From assembly GCA_965262235.1 (NCBI GenBank), contig OZ253504.1:1302001-1366000 (forward strand): DNA of 64,000 bases. Reading direction: 5' to 3'. Within the stretch, counting starts at the first letter, position 1; each line of letters begins with the position of its first letter. Source of the DNA: CATQGW01 sp965262235 (GTDB taxonomy: Bacteria > Chloroflexota > Dehalococcoidia > Bin125). The position numbers were made by a program, and so were the translations under genes. The notes beneath the pieces are model-generated. The model saw nothing but the letters and a program-made list of their open reading frames with translations, had not been told where the DNA came from and ran no database searches. Below are positions 16,368 through 24,652 of this stretch, piece by piece.

Positions 16368-17491
16368 GACATGCCCTCCACGATCGCGGCGGCGACATCG
16401 GCGTACTGCGCGGGCAGGCGGACGAGGTCAGCGTCGAGCCGATCAACGAGGTCGGCGTCTTTGAGCCCGTGCCCGGTGATGGTGCACACGACGCGCCGGC
16501 CGGAGAGCTCGCGCGGATCGGCGGCGAGCAAGCCGGCCACGGAGGCGGCGGAGGCGGGCTCGCAGAAGACGCCCTCCTGCTGTGCGAGGAGCTGCCAGGC
16601 GTCGAGAATCTGTTCGTCGGTCACGGCGGTGATTGAGCCGCCGGAGTGGTCGCGGGCTTCGATCGCGCCGTCCCAGGAGGCGGGGTTGCCGATCCGGATC
16701 GCGGTCGCCAGCGTCTCGGGGCGATCGACACGGCAGCCGCTGACGAGCGGGGCTGCGCCGGCGGCCTGCACGCCCATCATGCGCGGCAGCGCGGCAGCGC
16801 GCTCGGCCTGGAAGTACTCGCGGTAGCCCTGCCAGTAGGCGGTGATGTTGCCGGCGTTGCCAACGGGCAGCCAGTGCTGCTCGGGAGCGTCGCCGAGGCT
16901 GTCGACGACCTCCATGGCGGCCGTCTTCTGGCCGGCGATGCGGTAGGGATTAACGGAGTTGACGAGCGCGACGGGGAGCTCATCGGTGGCTTCGCGGGCG
17001 AGGCGCAGCGCATCGTCGAAGCTGCCGTCGATAGCGAGGACGCGGGCGCCGTGGGCGATCGCCTGGGCGAGTTTGCCCTGGGCGATTTGGGCGCCGGGGA
17101 CGAGCACGAACGCCTTCAGGCCGCAGCGGGCGGCGTAGGCGGCTGCGGAGGCGCTGGTGTTGCCGGTCGAGGCGCAGAGCACGGCGGTGGCGCCCTCTTC
17201 GAGCGCCTTGGCGACCGCGAGGACCATGCCGCGATCCTTGAATGAGGCGGTGGGGTTACACATCTCGAGCTTCAGCCAGACCTCGGCGGCGCCGGTGCGG
17301 CGTTCGAGGCTCGCGGCGCGGACGAGCGGGGTGCTGCCTTCACCGAGGCTGATGCGCGGGGTGGCGTTGGTGATGGGGAGCCACTCGGCGAAGCGCTCGA
17401 GCACGCCGGCTGAGCCAGCGGCGGTGGGGGCGGCGGAGGGAGCGGTCAGCCCTGGCGCCGTGCCTGTTGCGGTGCTGGGCGCGTCAGTCAC
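16364..17491 (-). CDS. thrC: Threonine synthase
   Basis: ThrC (375 aa) is a PLP enzyme that converts O-phosphohomoserine to threonine. The PLP lysine lies in NPTASFKDRGM (residue about 98), with CASTGNTSASAAAYAARCG as the phosphate-binding region and a late TITGHGLKD motif. About 40 Ala/Pro/Thr-rich residues precede the core. The start is the GTG at 17489-17491, overlapping the upstream coiled-coil gene by 8 nt. The frame stays open to 17947 only as a mirror of that gene. hom is one gene upstream. Confidence 0.94.
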   Translation of the reverse strand: MTDAPSTATGTAPGLTAPSAAPTAAGSAGVLERFAEWLPITNATPRISLGEGSTPLVRAASLERRTGAAEVWLKLEMCNPTASFKDRGMVLAVAKALEEGATAVLCASTGNTSASAAAYAARCGLKAFVLVPGAQIAQGKLAQAIAHGARVLAIDGSFDDALRLAREATDELPVALVNSVNPYRIAGQKTAAMEVVDSLGDAPEQHWLPVGNAGNITAYWQGYREYFQAERAAALPRMMGVQAAGAAPLVSGCRVDRPETLATAIRIGNPASWDGAIEARDHSGGSITAVTDEQILDAWQLLAQQEGVFCEPASAASVAGLLAADPRELSGRRVVCTITGHGLKDADLVDRLDADLVRLPAQYADVAAAIVEGMS

Positions 17492-18494
17492 TTGACTGCA
17501 CCCGAGCGTATGACTTGAGCTCGCGGATCTCCTGTTCGAGGTCGTTGATCTGGCGGCGGCGGATCTGCTCCTGGAGGGCGACGAAGCGCTGTTGTTCGCG
17601 GGAGGCTTCGTCGCGGATCTGCTCGACCTCGTCGCCCAGCGCTGCGAGCGCGCGCTCGCGGTGGCCGTCGCGCGAGCGCAGCTGTTCTGAGCCTCGCTCG
17701 ATGTCGCCCATGCGCTCCTCGAAGGTCTCGAAGCTGCGACGCACGCTGGCGGCCATGGCGGAGGCTTCGTCGAGCATTCGGCGCGAGTCTTCGGCGCGAC
17801 CGCGCATCGCTTCGATGGCGGCAGCCAGGTCGTCCCACTGGTCTGAAGTCTCGATGACGCGGCGGAGCGACTGGAGCGCGGCGTTGACCCGCTCAGAGAG
17901 CTCGTCGGCTTTGCGTTCGCCGGCGTCGGCGCGAGCTTCCATCGCACGCTGTTCGGCGTGGGCGCGGCGGACGGCTTCGGTGTTTGCGGCGATCCGCGCG
18001 TCGTTCGCCTCGCGGTGGGAGTCGGTCAGGGCGACGCGCTGGGTGAGCTCGCCGGCGTCGTCGCTGACCCGGGCGACGGCGACGTCGATCGCCGAGAGGC
18101 GCTCAACGATCTCCGTCGACGCATGTTCGGCGACATCGAGGCGGCGCGTGACGTGGGCGAGCGATTCGCGCTCCACGCCGAGTTCATGGCGCAGCTGGCG
18201 GAGCGCGACATCGTGCCGTTCGTCACGCTCATCGAGGGACGACTGGAAGCGGCCAAGCCGCTCACGCATGGTCTGAATTTCGTCGAGCCGCACCGACATC
18301 GCGGATGCCTGGGAGCTGGCGCGGAGGGCCAGCGCCTCGGTTTCGCGCACGCGCTCCTGGAGGGCGGAGGCTTCGCGGCGGTCTCGCTCGCTGCCGAGCG
18401 AGAGTTCGGCGAGGCGTTCGCGCATACCGGCCAGGTCCTCCTCGAGCATCAGCATCCAGCCGTCGCTCTGCTCCGTGGGGCGGAACGCGCTCAT
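17484..18494 (-). CDS. Coiled-coil protein of unknown function between hom and thrC
   Basis: The 336-aa product is almost wholly predicted coiled coil: heptad-like, Glu/Arg/Ala/Leu-rich, with few Gly or Pro, from about residue 15 to 330. There is no signal peptide, membrane segment or catalytic motif. Its ATG overlaps the hom stop and its stop overlaps the thrC start, so it is fully embedded in the threonine operon. It resembles SMC/chromosome-partition or cell-division coiled coils in composition only. I do not recognise a family. Confidence 0.8.
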   Translation of the reverse strand: MSAFRPTEQSDGWMLMLEEDLAGMRERLAELSLGSERDRREASALQERVRETEALALRASSQASAMSVRLDEIQTMRERLGRFQSSLDERDERHDVALRQLRHELGVERESLAHVTRRLDVAEHASTEIVERLSAIDVAVARVSDDAGELTQRVALTDSHREANDARIAANTEAVRRAHAEQRAMEARADAGERKADELSERVNAALQSLRRVIETSDQWDDLAAAIEAMRGRAEDSRRMLDEASAMAASVRRSFETFEERMGDIERGSEQLRSRDGHRERALAALGDEVEQIRDEASREQQRFVALQEQIRRRQINDLEQEIRELKSYARVQSSD

Positions 18495-19822
18495 CAGGTC
18501 ACGTTGGCTTCCCGGTCCTCGATCCGTAGCCGGACGCCAACTTCGAGGACGCTCTCGGACTGTTCGAGCGCGGCGAGGACGCGGTCCATCGCGCCGTCGG
18601 GACCGGCGTGGGTGGTGATGATCAGCTCGGCGGCGGGTGCGCCGGCGGGCGACGGGTCGGGCCGGGGCGCCTGGAGGACGGAGGCGATGCTGACGCCCTG
18701 TTCGGCGAAGGCCTGGCCGAGTTCGGCGAGCACGCCGGCGCGGTCGGGGACGGCGAGGCGCAGGTAGGTGGGGAGGCAGACCTCGGAGAGCGGCTGGAGA
18801 CGCGGCGCCTCGTCCGGCGGGCGCTGCGCGCGCGGCGCCTGCCCGGCCGCGATGCCGCGGACTACATCGAGCAGGTCGCCGAGCACGGCGCTGGCGGTGG
18901 CGCCTGCGCCTGCGCCGGGACCCTCCAGGACCAAGGCTCCGAGCGGATCGCCCTCAACGGCGACGGCGTTGAGGACACCATCGACGCGGGCCATGGGGTC
19001 GTGCATGGGGATCAGGGTGGGGTGGACACGCACGTCGATGCCGCGCTCAGTGCGGCGCGCCGTGGCGAGCATCCGGATCGTGTAGCCGAGTGCGGCGGCG
19101 TGTTCGAAGTCGCGCGCGCTGAGCGAGCGGATGCCTTCGCGATGGACGTGGTCGGGCTCGATCCGGCTGTGGAACGCGAGCGAGGCCAGAATCGCGAGCT
19201 TGTAGGCGGCGTCGATGCCCTCGACATCGTTGGTTGGGTCGGCCTCGGCGTAGCCAAGCTCCTGCGCGTGCGCGAGGGCTGCTTCGTAGGACGCGCCGTG
19301 CTGCGACATCTCGGTGATCATGTAGTTGGTGGTGCCGTTGATGATGGCGCGGACGCAGCTCACCTCGTTGGCCTGGAGTTCGCGCTGGAGCACGCCGATG
19401 ATCGGGATGCCGCCGCCGACGCTGGCTTCGTAGCGCAGCTCGACGCCGTGCTCAGCGGCCAGCTCGAGCAGCTGCGGGCCGTGCTTGGCCATGACCTCTT
19501 TGTTGGCGGTGACGACGGATTTGCCCGACCGCAGCGCGGCCGAGATGCACTCGAGGGCGGGGGATTCGCCACCCATCAGCTCGATCACGACATCGAGATC
19601 GTCGCGCTTAGAGACCTGGAGCGGGTCGTCGCTCAGCTCAGCGTGGTCGCCGACATGCGCACGGTGACGTTCGAGATCGCGCACGGCGACAGCGCGCACC
19701 GACACGTCGCAGCCCACTCGGCGCGCGAATGCATCGTGGTTCTCGCGCAGGGTGTCGAACACGCGCCCGCCGACAACTCCGAGGCCCAGCAGGCCGACGC
19801 CGACCTCGCGGCGATCGCTCAT
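18494..19822 (-). CDS. hom: Homoserine dehydrogenase (ACT-domain form)
   Basis: Hom (442 aa) reduces aspartate semialdehyde to homoserine. It has an N-terminal Rossmann fold (GLLGLGVVGGRVF, residues about 10-22) and the catalytic region SVVTANKEVMAKHG. The signature AIINGTTNYMITEM is followed by AEADPTNDVEGIDAAYKLAIL. A C-terminal ACT domain (YLRLAVPDRAGVLAELGQAF, about 355-374) suggests threonine feedback control. The ATG overlaps the rpsR stop by 4 nt; the coiled-coil gene and thrC follow. Confidence 0.96.
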   Translation of the reverse strand: MSDRREVGVGLLGLGVVGGRVFDTLRENHDAFARRVGCDVSVRAVAVRDLERHRAHVGDHAELSDDPLQVSKRDDLDVVIELMGGESPALECISAALRSGKSVVTANKEVMAKHGPQLLELAAEHGVELRYEASVGGGIPIIGVLQRELQANEVSCVRAIINGTTNYMITEMSQHGASYEAALAHAQELGYAEADPTNDVEGIDAAYKLAILASLAFHSRIEPDHVHREGIRSLSARDFEHAAALGYTIRMLATARRTERGIDVRVHPTLIPMHDPMARVDGVLNAVAVEGDPLGALVLEGPGAGAGATASAVLGDLLDVVRGIAAGQAPRAQRPPDEAPRLQPLSEVCLPTYLRLAVPDRAGVLAELGQAFAEQGVSIASVLQAPRPDPSPAGAPAAELIITTHAGPDGAMDRVLAALEQSESVLEVGVRLRIEDREANVT

Positions 19823-20550
19823 GCGGGCGCGTTGCCCTCCTCGGCGGCCGCGGGGGTCGGCGGCTCGGCGGCGGGCGCTGCGGCAACCGGGGCTGACTCG
19901 GGAGCGCGGTCGACGGCCTCCACATCCGGGGCCGCAGCGTCATCGTCGATCGGCGTCGGCTCGGCAGCGCGGGCGGCGCGCTCGGCCATGCGGGTGACCA
20001 TGCGGTAGCGACTGGTGAGGCGCATGTGGTCCGCGGTGTAGGGCAGCAGCGCCATGTGGCGCGCGCGCTTGATTTCGCGCGCCAGCCTGGTCTGATCCTT
20101 GGCAATGAGCCCGGTCTTGCGGCGCGGCTCGATCTTGCCTCGATCGGAGAGCAGCTTCTTCAGCTTGTCGACATCCTTGTAGTCGATGAGTTCGACTTCC
20201 TGGGGCGTGAAGACGGGGGCGCGGCGTCGGCGCGAGGACCGGCGGCGGGTGCGCTCGAGCATCTGGGGGACGCGCTCGCCGCTGCTGGTGGTTGGCCCGG
20301 GGGTGACGCGCTGCGGCTCGGGCTCGGCGACCGGCGCTGGAGCGGCCGCGGGGCTAGCGGCGGGGATCGGCGCCGCTTCGAGGCTCGGGGCGGCGACCGT
20401 CTCAGCGACAGGCGGCGGGGCGGCCGGCGGCTCGGTTGGCGGCATCAGCGGCTCCGTTGGCGGCATCAACGGCTCCGTTGGCGGCATCAGCGGCTCGGTT
20501 GGCGGCATCAGTGGGGTCAGCGCCGCCGCGGCTTCTCGTTCTGTGGTCAT
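19819..20550 (-). CDS. rpsR: 30S ribosomal protein S18 with large N- and C-terminal extensions
   Basis: S18 pairs with S6 on the 30S platform. The recognisable core is only residues about 107-173 (RRRRAPVFTPQEVELIDYKD, GKIEPRRKTGLIAKDQTRLAREIKRARHMALLPYT). The product is 243 aa, against a usual 70-90. The first about 100 residues are Pro/Ala-rich and contain four tandem PLMPPTE heptads; the last about 70 are acidic and Ala/Pro-rich. The ATG at 20548-20550 is the natural start 50 nt after ssb; internal starts nearer the core are conceivable. Confidence 0.88.
   Translation of the reverse strand: MTTEREAAAALTPLMPPTEPLMPPTEPLMPPTEPLMPPTEPPAAPPPVAETVAAPSLEAAPIPAASPAAAPAPVAEPEPQRVTPGPTTSSGERVPQMLERTRRRSSRRRRAPVFTPQEVELIDYKDVDKLKKLLSDRGKIEPRRKTGLIAKDQTRLAREIKRARHMALLPYTADHMRLTSRYRMVTRMAERAARAAEPTPIDDDAAAPDVEAVDRAPESAPVAAAPAAEPPTPAAAEEGNAPA
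20431..20514 (-). repeat. Four 21-bp tandem repeats coding PLMPPTE inside rpsR
   Basis: Four head-to-tail 21-bp units lie in frame in the N-terminal extension of S18. They differ at a few positions only (for example CTG/TTG and ACC/ACG), so they are recent or homogenised. Being a multiple of three, the array can change copy number without breaking the frame. Confidence 0.9.
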
Positions 20551-20600
20551 GTCGTTACTCCTCGCGCTCGTTCGTCCTGCCCGACCGTTCGACTCCCCGA

Positions 20601-21020
20601 CTACTCGAAGGGAAGGTCATCTGCATCCACGCCGCCCGACGGACCGCCGCCGGAGCCTCCGCTGTCCCAGTCGCCATCGCCGCCACCGGGGCGGCTGCTG
20701 AGGAACTGGATGTCCTGCGCCACGACCTCGGTGGTGTAGCGCGTGGCGCCCTCGCGATCTTCCCACTGGCGGGTCTGCAGCCGTCCCTCGACGTAGACCT
20801 GGCGGCCCTTGCTGAGGTACTGGCCGACCAGCTCGGCGAGCCGTTGCCAGCAGACCACCCGCACCCACTCGGTCTCTTCGCGCCGATCGCCGTCGCGGGT
20901 GGTGTAGCGACGATTGCAGGCGACGTTGAAGTTGGCGACCGCATTGCCGTTGGCTGTGAACCGCATCTCAGGGTCGGAGCCCAGATTCCCGATGATTTGG
21001 ACCTTGTTGAGGCTGGCCAT
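20601..21020 (-). CDS. ssb: Single-stranded DNA-binding protein
   Basis: SSB (139 aa) coats single-stranded DNA. The OB fold covers about residues 1-108 (MASLNKVQIIGNLGSDPEMR; FNVACNRRYTT; EWVRVVCWQRLAELVGQYLSKG; VYVEGRLQTRQW). A Gly-rich linker leads to the acidic tip DADDLPFE, the docking peptide for partner proteins. Its place between rpsF and rpsR is canonical, with 50-nt gaps on both sides. Confidence 0.97.
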   Translation of the reverse strand: MASLNKVQIIGNLGSDPEMRFTANGNAVANFNVACNRRYTTRDGDRREETEWVRVVCWQRLAELVGQYLSKGRQVYVEGRLQTRQWEDREGATRYTTEVVAQDIQFLSSRPGGGDGDWDSGGSGGGPSGGVDADDLPFE

Positions 21021-21070
21021 GCCCGTTACTCCCTCGCGACGCCCGACAGTGGGCCGAATCTGACCGCAGA

Positions 21071-21364
21071 CTAACCGTCGCGGCGGACGATCAGGTGACG
21101 CAGGACCTGATCGTCGATGTGCAGCGCACGCTCAAGCTCGACGCTCTGGGCGTCGTCCTCGGCCGAGAAGTGCGCGATCAGGTAGTGGCCCTCGAAGGCC
21201 TGCTGGATTGGGTAGGCGAGACGCCGCCGACCCCAGTCGATCACATCGGTGACCGTGTTGCCGTGCTCGCTGAGCAGCGTGCGGAGGTCGAGGATTCGCT
21301 GATCCAGCTTCTCGCCATCGACATCCGGGTGCAGCACCAACATCATTTCGTAATCGCGCGTCAC
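21071..21364 (-). CDS. rpsF: 30S ribosomal protein S6
   Basis: S6 (97 aa) binds S18 on the 30S platform. Characteristic blocks are RDYEMMLVLHPDVDGEKL at the start and GRRRLAYPIQQAFEGHYLIAHFSAE in the middle. The start is the GTG at 21362-21364 with an AGGAGG ribosome-binding site 5 nt upstream; the frame is open further up but without S6 similarity. It lies 22 nt after glyA and heads rpsF-ssb-rpsR. rplI, often the fourth gene, is instead with dnaB at 36807-37358. Confidence 0.95.
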   Translation of the reverse strand: MTRDYEMMLVLHPDVDGEKLDQRILDLRTLLSEHGNTVTDVIDWGRRRLAYPIQQAFEGHYLIAHFSAEDDAQSVELERALHIDDQVLRHLIVRRDG

Positions 21365-21386
21365 AACTGCCTCCTGCTGAATCTGT

Positions 21387-22667
21387 TCAGGTTGACCGGC
21401 TGGCGGCCGCGGCGATCCCGGGGATCGGGAATGCCGAGGCCAAATCTTGTACATCGGAACGGACCGCGACGCGGACCGATTCGTCATCCACGGCGTCGAG
21501 CACGCGACCGATCAGTCGGGCCACATCGGCCATTTCGGCCTCGCGCATGCCGCGCGTGGTGAGGGCGGGCGTGCCGATCCGCACGCCGCTGGTGACGGTC
21601 GGGCGCTGCTCGTCGTAGGGGATGGTGTTCTTGTTGGCGGTGATCCCGGCGGCGTCGAGCGCGGTCTCGGCGACTTTACCGGTGAGACCCTTGACGCCGA
21701 CATCGACTAGGACGAGATGGTTGTCGGTGCCGCCGGAGACGAGGCGCAGGCCCTCGCTCTGGAGGCCCTCGGCCAGGGCCTTGGTGTTGGCCACGATCTG
21801 CGCGGCGTAGGCGGCGAACTCGGGCGTCGCGGCTTCTTTGAGCGCGATCGCCTTGGCGGCGATCGTGTGCATGTGCGGGCCGCCGGAGGTGCCGGGGAAG
21901 ACGGCGCGGTCGATCGGCCGGGCCATCGCGTCGTTGGTCAGGATCAGCGCCGAGCGCGGGCCGCGCAGCGTTTTGTGGGTCGTGGTGGTCACGACCGGCG
22001 CGTAGGGGACGGGCGAGGGGTGGACGCCGCCGGCGACGAGGCCGGCGAAGTGGGCCATGTCGACTATGAGGGTGGCGTCGACTTCCTCGGCGATCTCGGC
22101 AGCGCGGGGGAAGTCGTAGTGGCGCGGGTAGGCGGTCGCGCCGACGACGATCACCTTGGGCCGGTGCTCGCGGGCGACGGCCAGCATCGCGTCGTAGTCG
22201 ATGCGCTCGGTTTCGCGGTCGACGCCGTAGGAGACGAACTGGAACCAGCGTCCCGAGATGTTGACCGACAGGCCGTGGGAGAGGTGGCCGCCGTGATTGA
22301 GCTCGAGGCCCATCGCGGTGTCTCCGGGTTCGAGCAGGGCGTAGTAGGCGGCGAGGTTGGCCTGCGAGCCGGAGTGTGACTGCACGTTGGCGTGGTCGGC
22401 GCCGAAGAGCGATTTGGCCCGCTCGATGGCGATCGTCTCGACGACATCGACGAACTCGCAGCCGCCGTAGTAGCGGCGGCCGGGGTAACCCTCGGCGTAT
22501 TTGTTGGTGAGGATTGAGCCCATCGCGGCGAGGACGGGCTCGCTGGGATAGTTCTCGGAGGCGATCAGTTCGAGACCATCGTGCTGGCGGCGCGCTTCGT
22601 GCTCGATCGCGCCGGCGATGTCAGGATCGAACGGCTCGATGGCGCTGGCGGCGAGGGTCAGGGACAT
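21387..22667 (-). CDS. glyA: Serine hydroxymethyltransferase
   Basis: GlyA (426 aa) interconverts serine and glycine with tetrahydrofolate, using PLP. The PLP lysine is in VVTTTTHKTLRGPRSALIL (about residue 229). Other signatures are LELIASENYPSEPV, NKYAEGYPGRRYYGGCE, VQSHSGSQAN and DMAHFAGLVAGG. The ATG at 22665-22667 gives the normal N-terminus; open frame to 22787 is not family-like. It sits 94 nt after the preceding gene and probably starts or joins the rpsF operon. Confidence 0.96.
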   Translation of the reverse strand: MSLTLAASAIEPFDPDIAGAIEHEARRQHDGLELIASENYPSEPVLAAMGSILTNKYAEGYPGRRYYGGCEFVDVVETIAIERAKSLFGADHANVQSHSGSQANLAAYYALLEPGDTAMGLELNHGGHLSHGLSVNISGRWFQFVSYGVDRETERIDYDAMLAVAREHRPKVIVVGATAYPRHYDFPRAAEIAEEVDATLIVDMAHFAGLVAGGVHPSPVPYAPVVTTTTHKTLRGPRSALILTNDAMARPIDRAVFPGTSGGPHMHTIAAKAIALKEAATPEFAAYAAQIVANTKALAEGLQSEGLRLVSGGTDNHLVLVDVGVKGLTGKVAETALDAAGITANKNTIPYDEQRPTVTSGVRIGTPALTTRGMREAEMADVARLIGRVLDAVDDESVRVAVRSDVQDLASAFPIPGIAAAASRST

Positions 22668-22692
22668 ACAGGGGCGTCCTTCGCGTCGTGGA

Positions 22693-22715
22693 GGCTCGCG
22701 GTCAGGCCGCGAGCC
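22693..22715 (-). terminator. GC-rich hairpin upstream of glyA
   Basis: GGCTCGCGG and CCGCGAGCC form a perfect 9-bp stem with a 5-nt loop in the 94-nt gap between the nucleotidyltransferase-like gene and glyA. There is no U-tract after it on the minus strand, so it is either a rho-assisted end, a processing site or a glyA leader structure. No glycine riboswitch could be recognised. Confidence 0.35.
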
Positions 22716-22761
22716 GCTGCCGCCCTGGGCAGCGCGCGAACGGTGGGTGGGCGTCGCCAGC

Positions 22762-23907
22762 TTATGCGTGAGAGTGGGGGCGGTCAACGGCCGCGCGTTC
22801 CCAGCGAGTCCAGGCGATATCGACGCCGGCGAGCAGACCGCCGGCGACCAGCGAATGGCCGCCGAGCGCGATCGGGACGCGCGCGGCGAGCACGGCCTCG
22901 ACGAGTTCGCGCAGCGCGGGCTCGTGGATCGCCTCCGGATCGCCGAGGTCGGCGGCGAAGCGGTCGGCGCGGGACGCGCCCCAGCCGAGATGGGCGAGCA
23001 ACGGGCGGGTGTCGAAGATCACGGCGTCGGCCAGTTCGGCGAGGCCATCGACCAGGGCGCCGCCGCCGACAGCCTCACCGTGCAGGCCGACCAGCGAGCG
23101 GGCCGGTTGGCCCGCGTTGGCGCGCGCGCGCATGCCGCGCTCTTCGGAGATGACACGTACGCGGACGGCGGTGTCGCGTTCGAGCGCGGCCCAGACGGCG
23201 CTGCCGACGCGGCCGATCACCATGAATTGCTGGCCGCGCTCGGTCAGCACATCGAACGCGCGCGCCAGGCGCTCGCGCACAGGAGCGAGCTCGTCAGCAT
23301 GGCGATCGAGCAGCTCGCCGAGGCGCGGGCCGAGTTCGAGCACGCCCGTCTCACGGGCGAGGCTGAGCACTGCCAGATCGGCGGGGGTGTCGAGGTCGAG
23401 CTGCGTCTGCGCCGATCGCTCGAGCAGGGCGATGTCGAGGCCGTTGTCGTCGCGCAGGCGGCGGGCGAAGCCGTTGTCTACGGGATCGCAGCCGACGGCC
23501 GCCAGCGACGAGGCGTGCGGGACGCCAAGGAGATCGCACGAGTGGACGTTGTTGGCGACCGCCTGGCCGGCGGCGATCTGCTCGCGCACGGCCTGCCAGT
23601 CGGCGGCCGTCATCGCAGGCATCCCGGCGCCGGCGTAGCAGACAGGGCCAGCGGTATGGAGCGCGGCAGCCGCGACGACTGAGCCGATTGGGGCCCGCGG
23701 GTCGGTGCGCTGCAGGCTCAGGCCGCCGACGTGCTCGAAGAGCTCGGGGGCGGTGGTGTGGACGACGATCTCGGCGAAGCCGGCGTCGTGGGCGCGCTCG
23801 GCGGTGTCGAGCAGGCAGGCGACGCGCGCCGCTTCGACCATCTGCTCGCCGACCGACCCGGCGCCGGGGTCGGGTCGCAGGCAGAGCCAGAATGAGGAGC
23901 TAGTCAC
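22762..23907 (-). CDS. Two-domain protein with degenerate MobA/CofC-like nucleotidyltransferase domain
   Basis: 381 aa from the GTG at 23905-23907, overlapping the comF stop by 8 nt. Residues about 20-195 follow the plan of MobA/CofC-type nucleotidyltransferases: LLDTAERAHDAGFAEIVVHTT, GAGMPAMTAADW in place of GDMP, and QLDLDTPADLAVLSLA in place of the DIDTPEDL motif. The N-terminal GG-x-S-x-RMG nucleotide loop is replaced by LCLRPDPGAGSVG, so catalysis is doubtful. The C-terminal half (about 200-381) is Rossmann-like but unrecognised. MoaD-MoaE diverges one gene away, which hints at a cofactor role. Confidence 0.55.
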   Translation of the reverse strand: MTSSSFWLCLRPDPGAGSVGEQMVEAARVACLLDTAERAHDAGFAEIVVHTTAPELFEHVGGLSLQRTDPRAPIGSVVAAAALHTAGPVCYAGAGMPAMTAADWQAVREQIAAGQAVANNVHSCDLLGVPHASSLAAVGCDPVDNGFARRLRDDNGLDIALLERSAQTQLDLDTPADLAVLSLARETGVLELGPRLGELLDRHADELAPVRERLARAFDVLTERGQQFMVIGRVGSAVWAALERDTAVRVRVISEERGMRARANAGQPARSLVGLHGEAVGGGALVDGLAELADAVIFDTRPLLAHLGWGASRADRFAADLGDPEAIHEPALRELVEAVLAARVPIALGGHSLVAGGLLAGVDIAWTRWERAAVDRPHSHA

Positions 23908-24652
23908 GGAGCTCCTCGCGGGTCGCGGTCCAGGCGTCGACGGCTGTGGCGCCGGCGGCGAGCAGGACCGTGGCTGCGGCGTCGAGCGTCGCCATCGTGG
24001 TTGAGACGTCGTCGACGAGCAGCACGGTGCGGCCTGCGACCGGCTCGCGGACGCGGAAGGCGTCACGCATGTTGGCGCGGCGCTCGGCGAGGCTGGCGCT
24101 ACGAGCCTGCTGTTTGGTGCGCCAGCCGCGCCGCTCAAGCAGGCGCGGGGCGACGGGCGCGCCGATCTGCGCGGCGATCGCGCGGGCGAGATGCTCGGCG
24201 TGGTTGCCGCCGCGGACTCGTCGGCGCCACGAGGTCATGGGGATTGGGACGACGAGCTCGGTGTCGAGGCGAGCGGCGCGGGTCGATGATCGCTCGACCA
24301 GCGGTTGGGCGGCGCGACCGACGCCGCCGTACTTGAGGGCAAGGATCAGTTCGCGCGCGACGCCGCTGTAGCTGAAGCCCGAGCGCAGCTGGCGGAAGGC
24401 CGGCGGCGCGTCCATGCAGGCGCGGCAGAGGCCCTCGGCGCGCAACCAGCAGCGCGGGCAGCGCAGACCGTTGGCGTGTTGCAGCCGAGCGGCGCAGCGA
24501 TCGCAGAGGACTTCGCCGATCACGCCGCATGAGGCGCACATCGAGGGGAAGACGAGGTCGAGCGCGACGGCGGCGAGCGGCGCTACTCGCTGGACCAGGT
24601 GCTTGGCCTGGGTGTGCGGGGCAGGGGGGGACACTCGATAGACTGGCGACAT
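23900..24652 (-). CDS. comF: ComF family protein (phosphoribosyltransferase-like)
   Basis: ComF proteins take part in DNA uptake or in processing of incoming DNA. Two zinc-ribbon CxxC pairs (CASCG, CDRC, CPRCWLRAEGLCRAC) lie in the first third. A PRTase fold follows with the PRPP loop TVLLVDDVSTTMATLDAA (residues about 208-225). The ATG at 24650-24652 overlaps the divergent moaD-moaE start codon. A GTG at 24632-24634 would leave slightly more room for two promoters, so the start is uncertain. Confidence 0.85.
   Translation of the reverse strand: MSPVYRVSPPAPHTQAKHLVQRVAPLAAVALDLVFPSMCASCGVIGEVLCDRCAARLQHANGLRCPRCWLRAEGLCRACMDAPPAFRQLRSGFSYSGVARELILALKYGGVGRAAQPLVERSSTRAARLDTELVVPIPMTSWRRRVRGGNHAEHLARAIAAQIGAPVAPRLLERRGWRTKQQARSASLAERRANMRDAFRVREPVAGRTVLLVDDVSTTMATLDAAATVLLAAGATAVDAWTATREELRD
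24639..24644 (+). promoter_or_regulatory. Candidate leaderless -10 element for the moaD-moaE fusion
   Basis: TAGACT ends 6 nt before the ATG at 24651, with no Shine-Dalgarno-like sequence and no convincing -35. A TANNNT box at that distance is the known arrangement for leaderless transcripts in several phyla. This is an inference from spacing only. Confidence 0.35.

Noticed and set aside
17492..17947. Upstream extension of the thrC frame by about 150 codons
   Set aside because: The extra translation is a mirror of the coiled-coil gene in another frame and has no threonine synthase similarity; the GTG at 17489-17491 fits family and spacing.
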